Both the position numbers and the translations under genes were made by a program. Source: Selaginella tamariscina (Eukaryota; Streptophyta; Lycopodiopsida; Selaginellales; Selaginellaceae). From it: DNA of 64,000 nucleotides. The stretch lies in contig PUQB01000496.1 in the NCBI GenBank assembly GCA_003024785.1, positions 123,298 to 187,297 of the forward strand, in the 5' to 3' direction. A model generated the notes under the pieces. It saw only the letters and a list, made by a program, of their open reading frames with translations, had not been told where the DNA came from and made no database searches. This document shows positions 51,110 to 63,440 of this stretch, piece after piece (within the stretch, counting starts at the first letter, position 1; every line of letters begins with the position of its first letter).

Positions 51110-51423
51110 GTGTGCGTGTTGTATATGTAAATAAGCAATCATATATAAATACCGAGTATTGTTGTATCTCGTAATTCTTTTTATAAAGAATCACAGCATT
51201 ATACATACACACAATGTGAGAATGTAATATATCAAGAAACGTTATGTCGTTATAGTATGAATATACTGAGATTATACATGCCTTTGGTACTTAGACGGCC
51301 ATAGTTGATGCACCCTTTGCCCTTATAGTAGCCGATTTCTGCCCTTTTTGGGCTTAGAGATAGAAATCCAGTCTTGGGCACCTTCCTCGCCCGCAAATAC
51401 CCCGTTATCACGCCCAGCGGCAT
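50655..51423 (-). CDS. Mitochondrial ribosomal protein mL41 (MRPL27 family)
   Basis: This is a small protein of the mitochondrial large ribosomal subunit. Exons (minus): 51282-51423, 50838-50902, 50655-50738. They total 291 bp, 96 aa, with no shift. The sequence starts MPLGVITGYLRARK and contains SLSPKRAEIGYYKGKG, then GGFIVQLEKLPKFVVPDLTG and LKPYVAHTVPK, matching plant mL41 in length and order (Arabidopsis about 94 aa). Intron 1 has a GC donor (AAAG|GCATGT) with a normal CAG acceptor; a GT donor would not keep the conserved KGGF. Intron 1 also contains CA and TA repeats on the coding strand. It is head to head with the AP-4 beta gene, 277 bp apart. Confidence 0.9.
51050..51108. repeat. (TA)n(GT)n microsatellite
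   Basis: It lies in intron 1 of the mL41 gene: about 9 TA units and about 17 GT units on the plus strand. Confidence 0.95.
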
Positions 51424-51700
51424 CTCTCCCCGCTCAACCCTAACCCCTCAACCCTAAACCTTAAGAACCCTAAAACAGGGGATCTGAACTAAAATTAATT
51501 TTAAACGTGTGCAAATTGGTACTTTTAATCAAAGAAACATATCCTTAAACCCTAATTTAATTTTTAATAAAAATATGATTTTTATCAAATTAGGCCTAAG
51601 GTTTTACCCCAGAATATTCTAATTCTTCGAATAAAGTATATTCTAGAATTTCAGTAGCATTAAGCTAATGGGCAGTTTAGGGTTCATGTTCTTCTCCGAC
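51424..51700. promoter_or_regulatory. Bidirectional promoter with telomere-box motifs
   Basis: The 277 bp between the mL41 ATG (minus) and the AP-4 beta ATG (plus) contain CCCTAACCCCTCAACCCTAAACC (51438-51460), AACCCTAAAAC (51467-51477), AAACCCTAATTT (51547-51558) and TTAGGGTT (51677-51684). AAACCCTAA telo-boxes are known in promoters of plant ribosomal and other translation genes, which suits mL41. Transcription starts cannot be located. Confidence 0.6.
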
Positions 51701-53919
51701 ATGAATACGGAGAGTGGGCATCGCAAGGGGAAATCCCGGAGCTCAAGTCGCAGCTGCGGCAGCTCGCCGGGAGTAGGGCGCCAGGCGTAGAAGATCTCAA
51801 GCGCGAGCTCTACAAGAAGGTAATCCGACAGAGTGTGAGAGATCGACAGAGACTATAGTCACATTCAGATCTTCAATGTATCATAGAAATCCCATGTTTT
51901 CATGGAGATCAAAATCCATGAAAATTCCTCCTGTTTGCGTTTTAGGTCGAAAATCTTAGAATTCACATATTCTTTTTGTACAGGTGATTAACTATATGAC
52001 AATCGGGATAGATGTGTCGACGCTGTTTAGTGAGATGGTTATGTGCTCTGCAACATCGGATTTGGTTGTGAAGAAAATGTGCTATCTTTATGTTGCCAAT
52101 TATGCCAGAGTTCATCCAGATCTTGCTCTTCTTACTATCAATTTCCTTCAACGGGACTGCCAGGTACATATACTTCCATAATGTAGATAATAACTCTGTA
52201 GTATAACAAATTCTTTGAAATATCCCACGTGGAATCCATATTATATATACATATGATTCGCTATTGTATATTTGTAAATGAGATCTTGTTACACACACAC
52301 ACACACATTGCCAGGCGTGAGAAGGTGATCTGTTCTTTCTTTCTATTTCTTTATATTCCTGGTAACCAGTTGTCAATGATATTCATTCATGCATATTAAG
52401 TTTTAAAGTCCACTCCACATATGTGTGTGTGTGTGTGTGTGTGTGTACACACACACACACTGTAAATATATACATGGTATACAGTGAAATGAGAATGCAT
52501 GTAAGCATAAGTTTAATAGTAATCGTAATTAATAACAATAATACAATGTAAATTTACTAACTTTATAAGTGATGTGTAGGATGATGATCCAATGATTCGT
52601 GGGCTTGCTCTTAGAAGCCTTTGCTCACTTCGTGTGAAGAACCTGGTGGAATATCTCGTTGGACCTTTACGAAAAGGCCTGAAGGATAACAATGGTTATG
52701 TCAGACAGGTTCGTAACCTTAATAATTAATTTGATTTATTATGTGTGTATGTGTAATAGTACTACTGCTAGTACAGTTTATATTGTTTATGTTCGTTCTG
52801 CAAGAACATGCATGGTGGGAAGCAGAAGCATATGTTACACATATATAGCATATATGTAAACTAATAATAGAGTGTATTAGTTCATTGTCAAAGAATTTGT
52901 GCTACACACACACACAAACACACTAGCTTTTTAAAATTTACTTACTTTTATTGTAATATGTACAGGTTGCAACCATGGGGATTCTTAAGCTGTATCACAT
53001 TGCTCCGGCATCATGTTTGGATGCGGATAATGAATTTGTATCAACCCTGAAGTATATGCTGTCGCACGATAAAGATGCCCAGGTTGCTATAGATATAATT
53101 AATATCAATATGTCTATATTGTTCGAAGTATATGTTATCTAGCTAAAGACTACGCGATCAAATAATTCATCTATAGATCGTAGTGCAGGTCTAAAGAGTA
53201 AATAAACGGATTTTGCTGATTTATCTTCAATACTTTTGTGTTTGCAGGTTGTTGCAAATGCCTTGTGTGCATTAGAAGAGATTTTAACGCTGGAGAGAAA
53301 CAACAGTGCAATTGCACAGAAAGACAGGGAGATCTTGTTCAGTAAACAAATAGTTTACATGCTTCTTAACAGGTAATTATATGTACTTTATGTTGTGTGT
53401 GTGCACGCTTGCGTGCGGTTATACATTTAGCACACACACACATACTCATATTACTACTTTTTTGTTTCTTCTCTAAGAACAATCAGATGCACAGATATCA
53501 TAATATAGTTAGTCTGGAATAATGAGTTCTTAATGATTTGGCCTTTTTTTGGTTTTTAAATTGTTATTCTTTTGTTAAATCATTTTATACAGAATTAAGG
53601 AGTTTTCTGAGTGGGCTCAGTGCTTGGTATTGGATCTAATATCGAAATACACACCAACTGATCCAAATGAGACGTTTGATATTATGAACTTGTTGGAAGA
53701 TAGGCTTCAACACGCTAACAGTGCTGTTGTTCTCGCTACTATCAAAGTCTTTCTCCAGCTAACCATCTCCATGGCAGATGTACACCAACAGGTACGTTTA
53801 TATGTCTCCCTCCACATATAGTTGCGTAGCGTATAGGTAGTTCTAGGTTTAGTAACTATATTTATGTATGTTGGCTATGTATGTGTATATACACACACAC
53901 ACGCACACAGAATAGATAG

Positions 53920-53958
<39 letters not shown>

Positions 53959-56900
53959 CATATTATATTAGATCACAGTAATTATTTGTTATATAGGTGT
54001 ACGAGAGAATAAAAGCGCCATTATTGACGTTAATAAGCTCGGGGAGCCCGGAGATATCATATGCTGTGCTTGCTCATCTACATTTACTAGTAATGAGGGC
54101 ACCTATGCTCTTCTCAACCGACTATAAACACTTTTACTGCCGCTACAGTGAGCCTTCTTATGTTAAAAAGCTTAAGATTGAGATGCTTACTGCTGTTGCC
54201 ACGGAAAACAACATGTATGAAATAGGTAAGCTTTGTGTGTGTGTGTATTGGTATATAATAGCTAATTAACTGTATAACTATAGTTATAAATAGCTATATA
54301 TTTATTATACATTGTTATTTATATATATTTTATGTTATCGAGCTTTATAGTTTACATAAGTTTAAGTTATCATGTAGGTGTGTGTGTGTGTGTGTGTGTG
54401 TTTATAAGCTCTATATCATTATGATGGTTATCATGTAATTATATCAATCTAATTAACTAGGTTTAACCAAAAATATCTTTTTTTTAATCACATTCATAGT
54501 TTGAATCTTTGTGTTTGCGTCTTATATGTATCTGTCTCCCTTTATATGGACATATCTTTGTAGACACACACGCAAGGTGAATGGTTCTATTAATCAATAA
54601 ATATGCAATGAATGTGTATATAGCTTGTAAAACCACGTATTATAGCTACAATAAGCGTTATAGCTATGCAACTTTGAAGAGGGAACGGAAGAGATATTTA
54701 TAATGATGTATGCCTGTATGTGTATATAGTATGTGCTGAATAAAGAGATGTTGTTGTGAATACTAGTGACGGAGCTGAGTGAATATGCTGCCAACGTGGA
54801 CGTGGGTATTGCAAGAGAATCAATTCAAGCAGTGGGTCGAATTGCATTAAACCTCTGCGATGTGAATGCTATCGTGGATCGCTTACTGCAGTTTTTGGAA
54901 ATGGAACGAGATTATGTCACCGCAGAAACTCTGGTAAACTCATATTCTTTTTATAACAATACGTTATATAAACATGTGAGTAGGTAAACTATATACAGTT
55001 TGTTTTATAGTCATGTATAATTATATACACATATTATGTATCTCTTCTTTAGCATGTGACAAAACGGTTTGTATATAAAGCTCTGGGTTAAGAGAGAGAT
55101 GCTTGTCTATGTGTGTTGTGCGCGCACGTGCGTATCATCAATACATGTAATCAATATAAACATCAACTGTATCAATATACAAACTGCATGCATACCTCTA
55201 TTCAGGCATCTCTCTCTAACACTATTAGTTACTAATGCAGCTACAATTTATTTCAGCTTAGTATCACTTGTTAGTGCAAACGATATTTAGTTAGTTTAAT
55301 TTGATGATACTTTATTAATTATTGTTTTCAGGTTTTAGTTAAGGATTTATTAAGAAAGTACCCTGAGTGGAGTCACGACTGCATTGCTGTTGTGGGAAAC
55401 GTAAGTAGTAAAAGTATACAAGAGCCAAAAGCAAAGGCAGCCCTTATTTGGATGCTCGGAGAATTTCTCATGACATGTTAGACGCACCTTACGTGCTCGA
55501 GAGTTTTGTTGATAACTGGGCCGAGGAAGATTCACCCGAGGTGACCATTAGTAATTAGTGAATTCAAAAGTCCTAAGCTAATTATTAAAGTAACTAACTA
55601 AATATATAGTTTAATGCGCTAATTAACTTTTTAATAGGTGAGAATAGAGTTGTTAACAGCAGCAGCAAAGATATTCTTTAAGCGACCACCCGAGAGTCAA
55701 AAGCTTCTTGGGGCTGCCTTGGCTGCTGCAGTTGCAGATTCTGACCAGGTTCATATACATACATATATCTATCTATCTATATAGATAGATAGATAGATAG
55801 ACACACACACAAGCAAATATTATTATAACACGTATCCCTATATACATAGTTTCCAACAAAGAACTAGAGAGATATGGATTTCATCTGCACACACACACAT
55901 GTTCTATATATACAGTAGTATAACTTTATTATAGAAAAGTATACAAATATAAGATTGGAGAGTAAACTATTATCACTTAGGAGAATATTATCACCCACTG
56001 TCAGTATTAATATTAGTCTTATTTTATTATTTCAACATCAACATATTTTGAAGATATAAAGAACGAGAGCATATATAAATATATTGTGTATATTTAACGG
56101 TTTTTGTATCTGTTGTCAACGCATTCAGAAGATTTACCTGCATACATAAATGCTTATAGGTACATATACATACACATACATACACATACATACACGCATT
56201 TTACATATAAATACAGATTCGCATAAATACTAACAAAATTGTCATTAGGATGTGCACGATAGGGGCCTGTTTTATTATAGACTTCTTCAACAAGGCGTTC
56301 AGATTGCTGAGTCTGTGATAAATCCGCCAAAAAAGGCAGTCTCCGTCTTCGCAGATACGCAAAGCAGTGAAATACGGGACCGTATATTCGACGAATTTAA
56401 CAGCCTTTCTGTCATATACCGTGAGGTAATAGATAGGTATTATGTTTACTACACACACACACATATATGCATTCTTAATACCAAGTACACTGAGGAAAAG
56501 AAAGCGAATGTATACAAAATCATTCAAAATATGCATATTCATATGTGTGTTTTGGCTTACTACGTATGGCTTTGTTTATAATGTATATAAGGTATATCTT
56601 GGTGTACATAGTATATATAACGCGTCCGTAACCTTTATATATAAAAGCCAGACGAATTCTACTGGCAATAGTACTATTACACACACACGCACACAAACAC
56701 ACACAATGGTATCTCTTGTATGTATATGTGTAACATGGAATATTTTTCGGTGGTTTGTAGCCTTCATATATGTTCTTGGACAAGGAACACAGAAAATTAT
56801 ACGAATTTGCTGACGAACAGCAAGTACCAAGCCAGCAACAAGTGGATGCCAATGACAATGATTTACTGCTTGGTCCTTCTGAGAAAGAAGAAATCCAGAA

Positions 56901-57244
56901 TGCTGCCACCACGAATGGTGGAGATTATGCCCCGTCAGCCGCTCCTCGTTCATCTTCTCCATCACTATTAGGCGATATTTCTTCTGTTGCTCCTCAGCCT
57001 CCTACTACCACACCTGGTACAATACACGCACATACATACATAATTACATATATATGTATACATACATAGGAAAAGATTGTTGGATATGCTTGTTGAATGT
57101 GTAAATTTTGATGATATGTATGGTAATCAATTCAATGCATGTATTCATATACGTTATATTGTAGACAGACGCGCGTGTCTTTATATGTTTCTGTTGTTAA
57201 ATGAATTGATAATGTACTCATCCTTAGTTTACATTTATAACAAT

Positions 57245-57286
<42 letters not shown>

Positions 57287-58735
57287 GCATACGTATGTTA
57301 CATTACATTCACGTATATGTATATAACGTCTATTTGCAGCTTTTAATATTGATGATCTTCTGGGATTAACTATTTCGCAACCTCCTCCTCCTCCTCCTCC
57401 GTCACTTGTGCTTAAGCCTAAACCCGTCCTTGATCCTGGAACATTCCAAAAGAAGTGGGCACATCTTCCTCTTGCTTTGAGCTTCGTAAGTATTCGTGTG
57501 CACGTGTTTGTCTATGTCTATGCCTCTGGGTCATATGCAGTTTGATATAGCTAGCTGGTATTCTTTCTTACGGTATCAGACACGCATATACACACAGATG
57601 CAGAGAGAGAGAGAGAGGAGAGAGCTGTGTGTGTGTGTGTTAAGTTGAACAGCTATAGACTACGTATATTATGTATAATAGACTATACAAGTGGTATAGG
57701 CGTGCATGGGAACCACGTACATATATTGCGAAATACTATATGCAATATCATGATTATGGGCTTTAGAAGGTATGACAGTCGGTGTGTTTTATGTATAGCT
57801 GTTACTAATCCTGTTAGTAGGTGTGTATGTATGTATGCATGTATGTAACAATATCAAGAACTGCAGGTATCATGCATAGTTAGATATTACAGGTATCTTC
57901 ACACGCAACATGAAGTTATAAGACATGCGTCTGTAATCTATTTATATAGTGTACGTTTTATACTAAGCTGTATTGCATTAAATAGGAGCATCCAGTTTCT
58001 GCACAAGGATTAAAGTCGCCTCAACCTTTGTTACGTTACATGCAAGACAAGTCAATACAATGCATGGCATCTGGTGGCCAGCCTCCCAACTTCAAGTTCT
58101 TCTTCTTTGCACAGAAATCCGATAACACAAGCTTCTTAGAGGTAAATGTGTATATGCATGTGAGTTTGTGTACGTGTCTATGTATGTACAAATTTCTGTG
58201 TATTACACATGCACATTGTGTATGTAGTAACATCTCACTAACATAATATATCTGCTTTGTGTATGTAACACGAGAGTGTGTGTGTGTGTGGTGAATGTGT
58301 CTAGGCATGAATATGTGTGTGTGTTCATATTTGCTACATAACTATGATATTCAATCACATGCAACTTGCTAAAACACACACACTAACTACGTTGTCGTTG
58401 CAGGAAAATAATTCTACATTTTTCCTGGCTGAGTGCGTTGTTAATACAAGTGCTGGCAAAGCCAATGTCAAAATCAAGTCTGAAGATTCACAATCTACTA
58501 GTGCTTTTGCAGATTTATTTAGATCCTCACTATCCTCCTTTACAACTCCGTAAGTATATTATGTGTGTGTGTGTGTGTGTGATTAACACACAGGTTATCA
58601 TTGTTTGCATGTGCTTTTGTACGTAGACAGGAAGCACCATTGCATATCTTAGCATATATCAGAACATGACCAGTATAACAGACACGCATTTTATTACCCG
58701 TTTAATATCTCTTGTCGTTTCTATGCAGCGTTTGA
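51701..58735 (+). CDS. AP4B1: AP-4 adaptor complex subunit beta
   Basis: AP-4 is a trans-Golgi coat that sorts membrane cargo; beta is one of its two large subunits. Sixteen exons: 51701-51819, 51984-52163, 52580-52708, 52966-53082, 53248-53372, 53593-53791, 53997-54225, 54767-54933, 55332-55540, 55638-55748, 56249-56425, 56761-57016, 57340-57485, 57986-58141, 58404-58549, 58729-58735. With one base restored near 51716 and one near 55464 this is 2475 bp, 824 aa (Arabidopsis about 840). The trunk has LKSQLRQLAGSRAPGVEDLK, YMTIGIDVSTLF, INFLQRDCQDDDPMIRGLAL, NLLEDRLQHANSAVVLATIK and QEPKAKAALIWMLGE. A hinge of about 110 aa rich in Pro/Ser/Gln follows (includes PPPPPPP). The C-terminal appendage has CMASGGQPPNFKFFFFAQ. 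The last exon adds only Val and the stop. Confidence 0.93.
53915..53960. repeat. (GATA)n(GA)n microsatellite
   Basis: It lies in intron 6 of AP-4 beta, about 6-7 GATA units followed by about 10 GA units. A related GATA/TATC run (55767-55801) is in intron 10. Confidence 0.9.
57247..57282. repeat. (CA)n microsatellite
   Basis: About 18 CA units lie in intron 12 of the AP-4 beta gene. Confidence 0.95.
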
Positions 58736-59895
58736 GTTGCAACTTTTGGTTAACCAGGGAGGCATATAATTATCTGAGGTACGGTAGATTTTTTTTTGTT
58801 ATATATATACTTTCAAGCTAAATAAACTGTTAACTGTGTGGGGATTAAACCCTTGTATGTGTGTGAGAGAGTAGCTTTGTCATACAGAGGAAGCCTAAAT
58901 AGAGAGAACCCTATACGAATGGAAGGAGACACACAGTGCAAGAGCAGAAATGTGGAGGCATAACAGAATAAGCAGGGTAAACTACACACACAACAGGTAT
59001 TATGTATATAAAATAGTGCTTATATACATGCATACACATATATAAAGATACAACATTCCATAGTTGTTGGTGTTTGAGCAGAAGTTTGGGAAAACGTTAG
59101 ATTATTCGCCTTACGAATTAAAATATATGCATACATACACTGTGTGTGTGTGTGTGTGCCTATATATATATATATGTTTATCCGTTGCTAGTGTCGTCTC
59201 TGTCTCACATGCACACACATGCGGGTTTAATTTCAACGCATTTACAATTATTTTTATGTAAATATATACAGTAAATCAGACAATTATATGCCTTACACAG
59301 TTGCCCTGGTCAAAAGCTATAACTCAAATGCTAAACGACAAGGTTCAAACTTAAATCTAATTAAGCGGATAACTGTACAAACAAGTTCAGCCTTATTAAT
59401 ATATTATGTGTTTATTACACCCACACACAGTATGTGCACCAAGTGTGTGTGTGTGTGTTATTAGCAAGTATACTACACATGCATACACACAGTATATAAT
59501 GTACACACTTCATACACATATACATACACAAACAGATTACAAACGCACGCCGTATAACTGCTTTTAATATTGTTATAACATAACGTACATACTTAACAGT
59601 TAGGGCCTCCCTTATGTGTGTGTACTGAGATATGCAGTCACGCACACACACGTACAGAGAGACAACAAATATTTTGCTCACTTAACATAAAGCTTAAGAA
59701 ACTAGAATGTGGGACATTAACACCTGGTGCGTGTGTGCGTGCGTGCGTGCGTGTGTGAGAGAGAGAGAGAGTTGACCAGTAGGTCACACCTAACAAGGGA
59801 ACAAGTTGTGCGTGGCCGAGAAATGGAAAATAATTAGCAGACATTATTGTACTATTTTCTTGTTGAAATAATTCACCTGCTTGTAGCAAATTCTA

Positions 59896-59926
<31 letters not shown>

Positions 59927-60038
59927 GTTATACACATACATGTTTCCTCGTATAGTGACAGACACTTTAATAATTGAGTGTTCCTTGATATCTTCATACA
60001 TATGGTATATACCTTTTCAAAAAGTGGATATTCTTATA
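58736..60038. other. Intergenic region between AP-4 beta and SAUR
   Basis: No gene is found. It contains several CA/GT runs (59135-59158, 59445-59458, 59900-59926), a GA run (59757-59771), and the inverted partner (59560-59720) of the repeat at 50.1 kb. Both flanking genes point into it. Confidence 0.6.
59560..59720 (-). repeat. Dispersed repeat, inverted partner of 50.1 kb copy
   Basis: The reverse complement contains AGCTTTATGTTAAGTGAGCA and CTGTCTCTCTG-type sequence followed by AGTACACACACA and GTATGTACGTT, as at 50150-50310. AAGAAACTAGAATGTG (59697-59712) also resembles 50449-50465. Confidence 0.6.
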
Positions 60039-60396
60039 CTAATTGAGTTTAGCAAGGGTGATTAGGTACAAATCCACCAGCTCCTGCGCCTCGGAGGAAT
60101 CGAGATCCATGTTGCTGTTCTCAATATGCCAAAGCAACACATGAAACAAATCGACCTCGCAAGGAATACAAAGAGGTCCAGCGTTCGAGAACCCAAACTC
60201 TTCCTCGCACCTCTTGAGCAAAACCTTGAAGATGGGATGGTGTAGGTAGTGTGTCTTCATTATAAACCTCTGCTGCTTGCACCCTCGATCACCCACATAC
60301 ACCGCTAAGTATCCCTTGGGTACATCGTATTTATCGGTGTTCGCTTCTAGAGATCTGTAATTGTTCCTGTTTCCGTTTCTTACCCGGGGAGTTCAT
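60039..60396 (-). CDS. SAUR-family protein
   Basis: This is a small auxin-up RNA protein; the family inhibits PP2C.D phosphatases and promotes cell expansion. The conserved core reads YDVPKGYLAVYVGDRGCKQQ then RFIMKTHYLHHPIFKVLLKR, EEEFGFSNAGPLCIPCE and ends about 30 residues later at a stop at 60039. It is intronless, as usual. The likely start ATG at 60396 (MNSPGKKRKQEQ) is in another frame, so one base is gained or lost between about 60340 and 60375. Otherwise the protein would begin at a Met inside the core, which is unlikely. It converges with AP-4 beta. Confidence 0.85.
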
Positions 60397-61115
60397 GAAT
60401 TCCCTTCGTCACAAGCTTGGATATCGTCTTGTGGAAGCTTAAACTCTTACATGGAGCCTTCTTGTCTCCTCTTCATCATACTATCCTGCACTAAGAACAT
60501 CTTTAAATGTGCAGTCACTGCAGTGTGGAATTTCAACAAAAAATGTGTGAATTCATCTGTATTAAATGTATAAAAAAGAAATCAAATGTATAAGATGATC
60601 AAACCATACACAGGATTGATCAAAACCATGCTAATTCGGGATCTTAAATGTTCAGTACTGTTCATATGTAGAATTTCAAAGAAGAAGATATCCAGGAACA
60701 AATGTATAAGATGATCAAACCATAGGATTGATCAAACCATACTAATTGGGTCCAAGAACAAATGTATAAGATTATCAAACCATAGGAGTGATCAAAACCA
60801 TACTAATTGGGGAGGAATTCTTCAGGAATTTGTAAGAAAAGACATAATTATATACTGAAGAAAACAAGATTATCATTGCCGACATTTCGTCGAAGAGCAG
60901 CAATTTCTAAACACTCTTCAAAGTCATGCATCTTTAATGAATCATATCTAGCGAATTTTATGGAATTTACCATTTTAACCCTCAGTAAAAGTATTTAAAT
61001 TGTGGAATATTATTTAAAAAAAAGAGGTAAAAAAAAATATTGGTCAAAATATATCCACTTGGAAAGAAGCTTCTGTAATAGAGTCTGGGTTGACTATATA
61101 TTTGTAGTCTTATGC

Positions 61116-61168
<53 letters not shown>

Positions 61169-61940
61169 CTTCATATTGACATTTGTATATTAAAAGAATT
61201 GTCAATATATTTTTATTATTAATTGCTTACGTGATCTATTTATAATATGAAAGACCAGGATTCTTGTACAAATCAATTCATTTGAATTAATTAAATAATC
61301 TACATGTTGTAACTCAATATTATTTTATCACATTTACATCTCTTTGTCTATGTGTGTACACACACACATACATTATACGTGCCAATGTGTGTTTATACAT
61401 GTACATAGATTCTCGTATACGTCGTATGCGTAATATAAAGGATATATATATACACACATACATGCCTACGTATGTAAACAGTATGATATAGACATTCTAA
61501 CACAAACGTGTACGAAATATTGATTTTCTTTTTCAAGGATGAAATCATCGCATGCATAACAATATAAATTTAATGTATATTTATATTATATATAAGGAAT
61601 AGTTATTGGAATTTTCAATATGATGTTAATGTATATTTATATTATAAGGAATAGTTCTTGAAATATTCTAGTCAAAGCATGCATAAAACAAATAAATCAA
61701 GAACACGCGAAAGTACAAGGTCGGACTATTGACTCGTACGAAACACACGGATAATCCTTACGACATTTGCACGGTCAAATATAGCATACAAATAATTAAT
61801 TATTAAAATATATAGTTAATTAAGTAAATAATTAAAGTTAACACAATGTCAAATGAGTAGTTAATGTTTTTAATTGATTAATTAATTAATGCAATAATAA
61901 TTACATAGTTCTTTATTTTATTTTCATGAAAATACCATGT
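60397..61940. other. Intergenic region with tandem repeats
   Basis: 60540-60815 has three to four imperfect copies of an AAATGTATAAGATGATCAAACC / ATAGGATTGATCAAA / CCATACTAATT unit of about 60-110 bp. A TA run of about 22 units lies at 61117-61165. The remainder is AT-rich and without a gene. The SAUR promoter should be in 60400-60550. Confidence 0.6.
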
Positions 61941-63367
61941 TCAAGCTCCATTCATTGTAACAACCACCTTTCTTGAGCTACCGTGGTCACGATGCTCACA
62001 TAACCATATTCCCTATAAAAAAAACATATATCTCTCTCATAAGTAGATAAACATAGATTAAATATCATTAAAAATAATTAATATAAAATATAATAATTAA
62101 GTAAATTATTAATTTATAGAAAGAATAGTTACCTGCCAAGTGCCCAAGTTGAGTCGGCCGTCTGTGATTGGAATCCTGAAAAAACAAAACAGATACAAGG
62201 ACAAAGAAATTAATAGTGTGAAACTTGTGTGGAACTTACGTGATCGAGCAGCCAAACATTGAAGACTTGATGTGTGCCGGCATGTCATCTGGTCCTGCAG
62301 AAGTGTATGTATGTGTGTATATATACACACACACACACACATGTGTGTGTGTGTAGGTAGGTAGATAGTTTACCTTCTAGTGTGTGCTTCCAGGGAGCAC
62401 CGCGTCCCTACAGGTAAGGTTGTAATAAATATAAAGTTATAAAATAAACTGAAAATAACTATAAAACACTAACCTCGGCAACTGTCTTGTTCAGGAAGGT
62501 TTCCACGTCCTGAAGCACATCGCTGTCGTAGTTCTCATTTACAGTAAGAGATGCACTTGTGTGTTGCACTATACAAAAAAAGTATAGATAAACAAATTAT
62601 TCACATAGTGCACGTGTGTATACACACACACACACACACAATAGTTCATGTGTCGTAATGGTTCTATCAAAGAGTTAAACACACATACAAACACAACATA
62701 CAGACAATAATACTCATGACAAAGTTTGACTATACTGCAAAAATACAAAGATATCAAAACCACTACATATACGTTTCACACTATATAAATAGATAAGATA
62801 TATACATACACATACACATATGTGTCGTAATGGTTCCAATAGTGTCCTATGAAAGAGTTAAACACACATACAAACACAACATACAGACAATAATACTCAT
62901 GTATAACAATGTTTGACTATACTGCAAAAATACAAAGATATTAAAACCACTACATATACGTTTCACACTATATAAATAAATAAGACAAAAGAAAGCTTAC
63001 GAAAAAAGTGAGCTAGCCCGCATTTGAAACATGATAAGTCTGTTTCAATATCTCGTAGAATCTACGAAAGTTAGCAGGAGTCAATTTATGTGTCTATATA
63101 TACATATTGTAATATCATATGGTATTATTTTATATATATAATATTATAACATAATATAGGTATAGAGGGATTTGAATAAGTGAATAATATGTTATGATAA
63201 ATAAGATAACGCGTTGTGTAGAGGTCTTATATGAAAACTTGCAGAATGCGCATCTAAATAGAAATTGATAATAATATTGAAATTGTAGGTACCTGAGAGG
63301 TCACTAGATGACAACCGCGCTTGTGAGGCGGCAGAACCACCGTCTTCTGCAGCCACTTGCTCGCCAT
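61941..63367 (-). CDS. YjbQ/UPF0047 family protein
   Basis: It is a small, widely conserved protein. Bacterial YjbQ has weak thiamine-phosphate synthase activity, but the plant role is unknown. Seven exons (minus): 63293-63367, 63001-63061, 62474-62568, 62374-62407, 62240-62294, 62133-62175, 61941-62012. They total 435 bp, 144 aa, with all phases matching and no shift. Conserved blocks: MASKWLQKTVVLPPHKRGCH, DLSCFKCGLAHFF, LQHTSASLTVNENYDSDVLQ (family His), GAPWKHTLEG, PDDMPAHIKSSMFGCSIT, IPITDGRLNLGTWQ, GIWLCEHRDHGSSRKVVVTM. No targeting peptide is visible, so it is probably cytosolic. Confidence 0.93.
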
Positions 63368-63440
63368 AGCCTAAACCCTAGATTACTCTGGTTTTAGGGT
63401 TCTTGCCCTACCCTAACCCTGTTTTTAGGGTTTTGGAATC
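63368..63440 (-). promoter_or_regulatory. Telomere-box cluster upstream of YjbQ-like gene
   Basis: Directly upstream of the ATG are CCTAAACCCTAGA (63370-63382), TTTTAGGGTTC (63393-63403), CCCTAACCCTG (63411-63421) and TTTTTAGGGTTTTGG (63423-63437). These are telo-box-like motifs on both strands, probably part of the promoter or 5' leader. Confidence 0.55.
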
